From: Oscillospiraceae bacterium
GTDB lineage: Bacteria > Bacillota > Clostridia > Oscillospirales > CAG-272
DNA: 6,734 nt
Assembly (NCBI GenBank): GCA_015065395.1
Contig: SVQJ01000095.1
Coordinates: 1-6,734, forward strand
Reading direction: 5' to 3'
In this document: positions 3,571 through 6,734 of the stretch, one piece after another
Layout: the number at the start of each line of letters is the position of its first letter
Numbering within the stretch: position 1 is the stretch's first letter
Position numbers and translations under genes: made by a program
Notes under the pieces: generated by a model
Seen by the model: only the letters and a program-made list of their open reading frames with translations
What the model was told of the DNA's origin: nothing
Database searches by the model: none

Positions 3571-6276
3571 TTATTTACCGGCGATGGCAGCAAGAGCTTC
3601 CTCAATGCCTGCCTTCTGAGCCTTATATTTTTCAAGCTTTTCCTGTTCTGCGCGAACGACTGCCTCGGGAGCCTTTGCAACAAAGCTTTCGTTCTTCAGC
3701 TTACCCTCAGCGCGCTTGATCTCTCCCTCGATCTTTGCAAGATCGGCGGATAGGCGCTTTCTTTCTGCCTCAAAGTCCACCATATCTGCCATGGGGATAT
3801 AAATAACAGCACTGTCGGTAATGATCTGAACTGCGCCCTCCTCGTTATATTCCTCAATAAGAGCCACCTCGGATGCGCTTGCAAGCTTCTCAAAGAAGGG
3901 GAAGCAATAGCCGCCGAATGCCTCTGTATCCTTGGAAACGATATAAACCTTTGCCTTGCGGCTGGGGGGAACGTTCATCTCCGCTCTGCGTGTACGGATA
4001 GCGGTGATAGCCGCAATGACCTTATCCATGCTTGCCTTTTCGCCAAAATCAAGAGCGCTGTTCTCGCAAGGATAGCTCTGTATCATGATGCTGTCATCAG
4101 TGCCGGGAAGTCCGGAATAGATCTCCTCAGTGATGAAGGGCATGAAGGGATGGAGAAGCTTGAGAGTCTCGCGGAGAACCCACGCGAGAACGTTCTGTGC
4201 ATTCTTCTTTCTCTTCTCGTCGCCGCCGTTAAGGGAAGGCTTTGTAAGCTCGATATACCAATCGCAATACTCATCCCAGATAAAGTCATACAAAGTGGAA
4301 AGAGCAATACCGATCTCGTACTTATCAAGGTTTGCGTTAACGTTCTTTGCCGCCGCGTTAAATGCGGAAAGGATCCACTTATCCTCAACGGAAAGCTCGT
4401 TTTCATCGGGAAGAGCGATCTCATCGATATCAAGATTCATCATAACGAATCTTGCCGCATTCCAAAGCTTGTTTGCAAAGTTCCTTGCAGCCTCGATCTT
4501 CTCATCGGAGAATCTCATATCATTTCCGGGGCTGTTACCTGTTGCGAGAGCAAAGCGGAGAGCATCTGCACCGAACTGATCAATGATCTCCAGAGGATCG
4601 ATACCGTTTCCGAGAGATTTGGACATCTTTCTGCCCTGACTGTCTCTGACAAGTCCGTGAATGAGAACGGTATCAAAGGGAGCCTTGCCTGTGTACTCAA
4701 GGCCGGAGAAGATCATTCTGGAAACCCAGAATGTGATGATATCGTAGCCTGTTACCAAGGTATTGGTAGGATAGAAGTATTCAAGATCCTCAGTGTTATC
4801 TGGCCAACCCATTGTGGAGAACGGCCAAAGTGCACTTGAGAACCATGTATCAAGGGTATCGGGATCTTGGGTCATTGCGGCACCGCACTTGGGGCACTTG
4901 CAGGGCGCATCGAGAGAAACGACTGTCTCGCCGCAGGCCTCGTTATCGCAATAGTATGCGGGAATTCTGTGACCCCACCAAAGCTGACGGGAAATACACC
5001 AGTCACGGATATTTTCCATCCAATGGAAATAGTTTTTATCAAATCTTTCGGGAACGAATTTGATCTCTCCGGAGCGAACAACGTCGATCGCGGGCTTTGC
5101 CAAAGGCTTCATATCAACAAACCACTGCTTTGATACCATAGGCTCGATTACCTTATGGCAGCGGTAGCAGGTTCCCACGTTATGGGCAAGAGGCTCTACT
5201 TCTTTGAGAAGGCCCTTTGCCTCAAGATCTGCAAGGACAGCTTTTCTTGCCTCAGATGTGGTCATGCCTGCATATTTTCCGCAGTCAAGAACCTGAGGTT
5301 CACCAACCGCAGCAGTTCCGTTCTCGAAGAGCTTATCGGCAGCCGCCTTATCCTCAGCACCCGTCATCTTACCGTCATAGGTAAATACGCGAACAAAGGG
5401 TAGATCGTGACGCAGACCCACCTCATAGTCATTGGGGTCGTGGGCAGGGGTGATCTTAACAACGCCGGTACCCTTGGTCATATCCGCGTGCTCATCGCAA
5501 ACGATGGGGATCTCCTTATCAATAAGAGGAAGGAGCACGTGACAACCGTGGAGATGGGCGTAACGGGGATCCGCTTCATTGATAGCAACAGCAGTATCGC
5601 CCAGCATTGTTTCGGGACGGGTGGTTGCAAGCTCCAGCATTTCACCGGTTTCCTTAACAGGATAAAGGATATGATAAAAATTACCGGGTTTATCCTCGTA
5701 TTCCACCTCAGCATCGGAAATGGAGGTCATACAGGTGGGGCACCAGTTTACCATACGGTTTCCGCGGTAAATGAGACCCTTATCATAAAGCTTCATAAAT
5801 ACGGTCTGAACCGCCTTTGAGCAACCCTCGTCAAGGGTAAATCTCTCGCGTGTCCAGTCGCAGGAGGAGCCAAGCTTCTTGAGCTGCTCGATAATTCTTC
5901 CGCCGTACTGACGGCGCCAATCCCAGGCTCTTTCCAAAAAGCCCTCTCTGCCGATGTCGTCCTTGGTGATGCCCTCCTCTCGCATCTTCTCAACGATCTT
6001 TGCTTCAGTTGCAATAGATGCGTGGTCTGTGCCGGGGAGCCACAGGGTGCAGAATCCGCTCATTCTCTTATAACGGATAAGGATATCCTGAAGAGTATTG
6101 TCAAGAGCGTGGCCCATGTGAAGCTGGCCGGTGATATTCGGAGGGGGAATAACGATGGAATAATGGGGCTTTGTTTTGTCGATTACAGGTGTAAAATAGC
6201 CCTTTGCACACCAATCTGCATAGATCCTGTCCTCAAAGGAGGCGGGATCATAGGTTTTTGTGAGTTCCTTTTTCAT
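3571..6276 (-). CDS. valS: Valyl-tRNA synthetase
   Basis: This cytoplasmic class I enzyme attaches valine to tRNA-Val using ATP and hydrolyses mischarged Thr-tRNA-Val. In its 901 residues I see PPPNITGQLHMGH (44-56) with the HIGH-type signature HMGH at 53-56. Next come a CxxC pair at C179/C182 and the CP1 editing domain, with TTRPETMLGDTAV (218-230) and KGTGVVKITPAHDPND (268-283). A second CxxC pair follows at C370/C373, then a knuckle-like cluster C443, C448, C459, C461 and C464, and the KMSKS loop GRKMSKSLGNG (548-558). The helical anticodon-binding domain follows, and a C-terminal coiled-coil arm runs from about 825 to 900, as in bacterial ValRS. The length is normal and no frame break is seen. 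The ATG at 6276 has AAAGGA at 8 bases. A T-box leader with a valine specifier controls it. The zinc-ribbon gene follows, whereas folC often follows valS in related bacteria. Confidence 0.98.
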   Translation of the reverse strand: MKKELTKTYDPASFEDRIYADWCAKGYFTPVIDKTKPHYSIVIPPPNITGQLHMGHALDNTLQDILIRYKRMSGFCTLWLPGTDHASIATEAKIVEKMREEGITKDDIGREGFLERAWDWRRQYGGRIIEQLKKLGSSCDWTRERFTLDEGCSKAVQTVFMKLYDKGLIYRGNRMVNWCPTCMTSISDAEVEYEDKPGNFYHILYPVKETGEMLELATTRPETMLGDTAVAINEADPRYAHLHGCHVLLPLIDKEIPIVCDEHADMTKGTGVVKITPAHDPNDYEVGLRHDLPFVRVFTYDGKMTGAEDKAAADKLFENGTAAVGEPQVLDCGKYAGMTTSEARKAVLADLEAKGLLKEVEPLAHNVGTCYRCHKVIEPMVSKQWFVDMKPLAKPAIDVVRSGEIKFVPERFDKNYFHWMENIRDWCISRQLWWGHRIPAYYCDNEACGETVVSLDAPCKCPKCGAAMTQDPDTLDTWFSSALWPFSTMGWPDNTEDLEYFYPTNTLVTGYDIITFWVSRMIFSGLEYTGKAPFDTVLIHGLVRDSQGRKMSKSLGNGIDPLEIIDQFGADALRFALATGNSPGNDMRFSDEKIEAARNFANKLWNAARFVMMNLDIDEIALPDENELSVEDKWILSAFNAAAKNVNANLDKYEIGIALSTLYDFIWDEYCDWYIELTKPSLNGGDEKRKKNAQNVLAWVLRETLKLLHPFMPFITEEIYSGLPGTDDSIMIQSYPCENSALDFGEKASMDKVIAAITAIRTRRAEMNVPPSRKAKVYIVSKDTEAFGGYCFPFFEKLASASEVALIEEYNEEGAVQIITDSAVIYIPMADMVDFEAERKRLSADLAKIEGEIKRAEGKLKNESFVAKAPEAVVRAEQEKLEKYKAQKAGIEEALAAIAGK

Positions 6277-6304
6277 TTTATATTTCCTTTCTGAATTTTC
6301 AAAT

Positions 6305-6332
6305 AAAAAAACGCCCCGACAATGTCAGGACG
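6305..6332 (-). terminator. T-box leader terminator of valS
   Basis: On the minus strand CGTCCTGAC (6324-6332) pairs with GTCGGGGCG (6312-6320) around a 3-base loop, using two G-U pairs, and is followed by seven T (6305-6311). This is the default fold that stops transcription before valS when tRNA-Val is charged. It starts 6 bases after the T-box motif. Confidence 0.9.
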
Positions 6333-6552
6333 CAAAAGCGCGGTACCACCTGAATTCGCCGTTAAGGCGCACTCCACGAGAACTGTCATTCCCTTTTTCT
6401 TAACGCGAAACCACGGCAAAAGCTAATGAGGAAAAAACCCGTTCACCCCTGCGGCTCCGAAACTACCTTCATCTGCTGTATGCTGCGGTCTCTCACCAAC
6501 CACCGCTCTCTTTGAACACCATGCACAGACTACTCTTTTTCTTCACAGCCTT
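6305..6552 (-). ncRNA. T-box riboswitch leader (tRNA-Val sensing) upstream of valS
   Basis: The conserved T-box motif, AGGTGGTACCGCG on the minus strand (6339-6351), is present. Its TGGT (6345-6348) would pair with the ACCA end of uncharged tRNA, fitting the A73 discriminator expected of tRNA-Val. Stem I shows the AGTA turn (6531-6534), the AGAGAG / GGTTGGTGAGAG distal region (hairpin GCGGT/ACCGC, 6502-6506 with 6485-6489), and GAA (6468-6470). Aligned with my recollection of the glyQS leader (GAA-N-specifier-purine-TTC), the string GAAGGTAGTTTC gives specifier GTA at 6464-6466, a valine codon, then G. Uncharged tRNA-Val should stabilise the antiterminator and switch valS on. The class is certain; the specifier reading is by hand alignment. 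Confidence 0.93.
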
Positions 6553-6558
6553 TAGGGT

Positions 6559-6587
6559 ATTGTAGCATACATTTCCAGCCCTGTCAA
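6559..6587 (-). promoter_or_regulatory. valS: Sigma-A promoter of the valS unit
   Basis: On the minus strand a perfect TTGACA (6582-6587) is followed by a 17-base spacer and TACAAT (6559-6564). Transcription should begin near 6552, which places the full T-box Stem I just inside the transcript. The leader to the valS start codon is about 275 bases. Confidence 0.9.
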
Positions 6588-6657
6588 GAACATTTTGCGG
6601 ATTTAATTATCCGAATGATATATGAAAGTCCCTGTCAAATTACGGTTTGCAGAGAAA

Positions 6658-6734
6658 AAACGGTCGCTTTTTTGAAAAAAAGCTTGGCAAAAAACTTTAA
6701 GAAATGGGTTTAGCTGAATCATGCAAGGCAAAAG
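6658..6734 (+). repeat. Dispersed intergenic repeat, copy 2 (cut by the window end)
   Basis: This is the second copy of the repeat seen at 2514-2589, in the same orientation and about 87 percent identical by hand alignment. It lies upstream of the valS promoter and reaches the last base of the window, so its true end is not visible. The stretch between promoter and repeat (6588-6657) holds only a weak hairpin, CGGAT/ATCCG, and no gene. Confidence 0.8.

Noticed and set aside
4150..4839. 229-codon open frame on the plus strand
   Set aside because: It is antisense to valS, whose identity is unambiguous, and its product has no recognisable family features.

Overview
The window looks like a chromosomal segment from a low-to-moderate-GC member of the Bacillota, most likely a gut-type Clostridia. 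The reasons are a T-box leader in front of a valyl-tRNA synthetase gene, consensus sigma-A promoters with 17-base spacers, AAGGAG-type ribosome binding sites, and a lipoprotein signal. The genus cannot be named from this sequence alone.

Left part (1-522). On the minus strand a 75-residue phage-type helix-turn-helix regulator (77-304) is driven by a near-consensus promoter. A perfect 23-bp dyad covers the -10 box of that promoter, which suggests autorepression. The regulator's 3' end overlaps the probable start of a cysteine-rich protein that runs off the left edge. A second promoter (494-522) faces right.

Plus-strand unit (about 494-2497). After a leader of about 200 bases come a secreted lipoprotein built of degenerate YD/RHS-like repeats (726-1631) and, overlapping it by 4 bases (ATGA), an inosine/uridine-type nucleoside hydrolase family protein (1628-2497). 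The overlap implies translational coupling of a surface protein with a cytoplasmic hydrolase.

Middle intergenic region (2498-2892). About 395 bases without a confident gene are filled with repeats. These are a dispersed repeat of about 76 bp, a 24-bp palindrome, a small hairpin, a perfect inverted repeat with 30-bp arms, an 11-bp inverted repeat, and a bidirectional terminator between the convergent transcription units. The outer parts are weakly inverted copies of each other, so the block resembles a foldback or MITE-like element.

Minus-strand unit (6587 down to 2893). A sigma-A promoter, a complete T-box leader (specifier GUA, T-box motif, terminator), valS (901 aa), and 12 bases later a zinc-ribbon membrane protein with a C-terminal domain resembling DUF1307/YehR. 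Transcription of valS should rise when uncharged tRNA-Val accumulates, and the small membrane protein is expected to share that control unless it has an internal promoter.

Right edge (6588-6734). A second copy of the dispersed repeat, in the same orientation as the first, is cut by the window end. The two copies bracket the whole valS unit.

I see no defence system, CRISPR array, rRNA, tRNA or transposase. The less ordinary items are the palindrome-rich repeat block, the lipoprotein-hydrolase pair, the zinc-ribbon protein under T-box control, and the autoregulated HTH/cysteine-rich pair.
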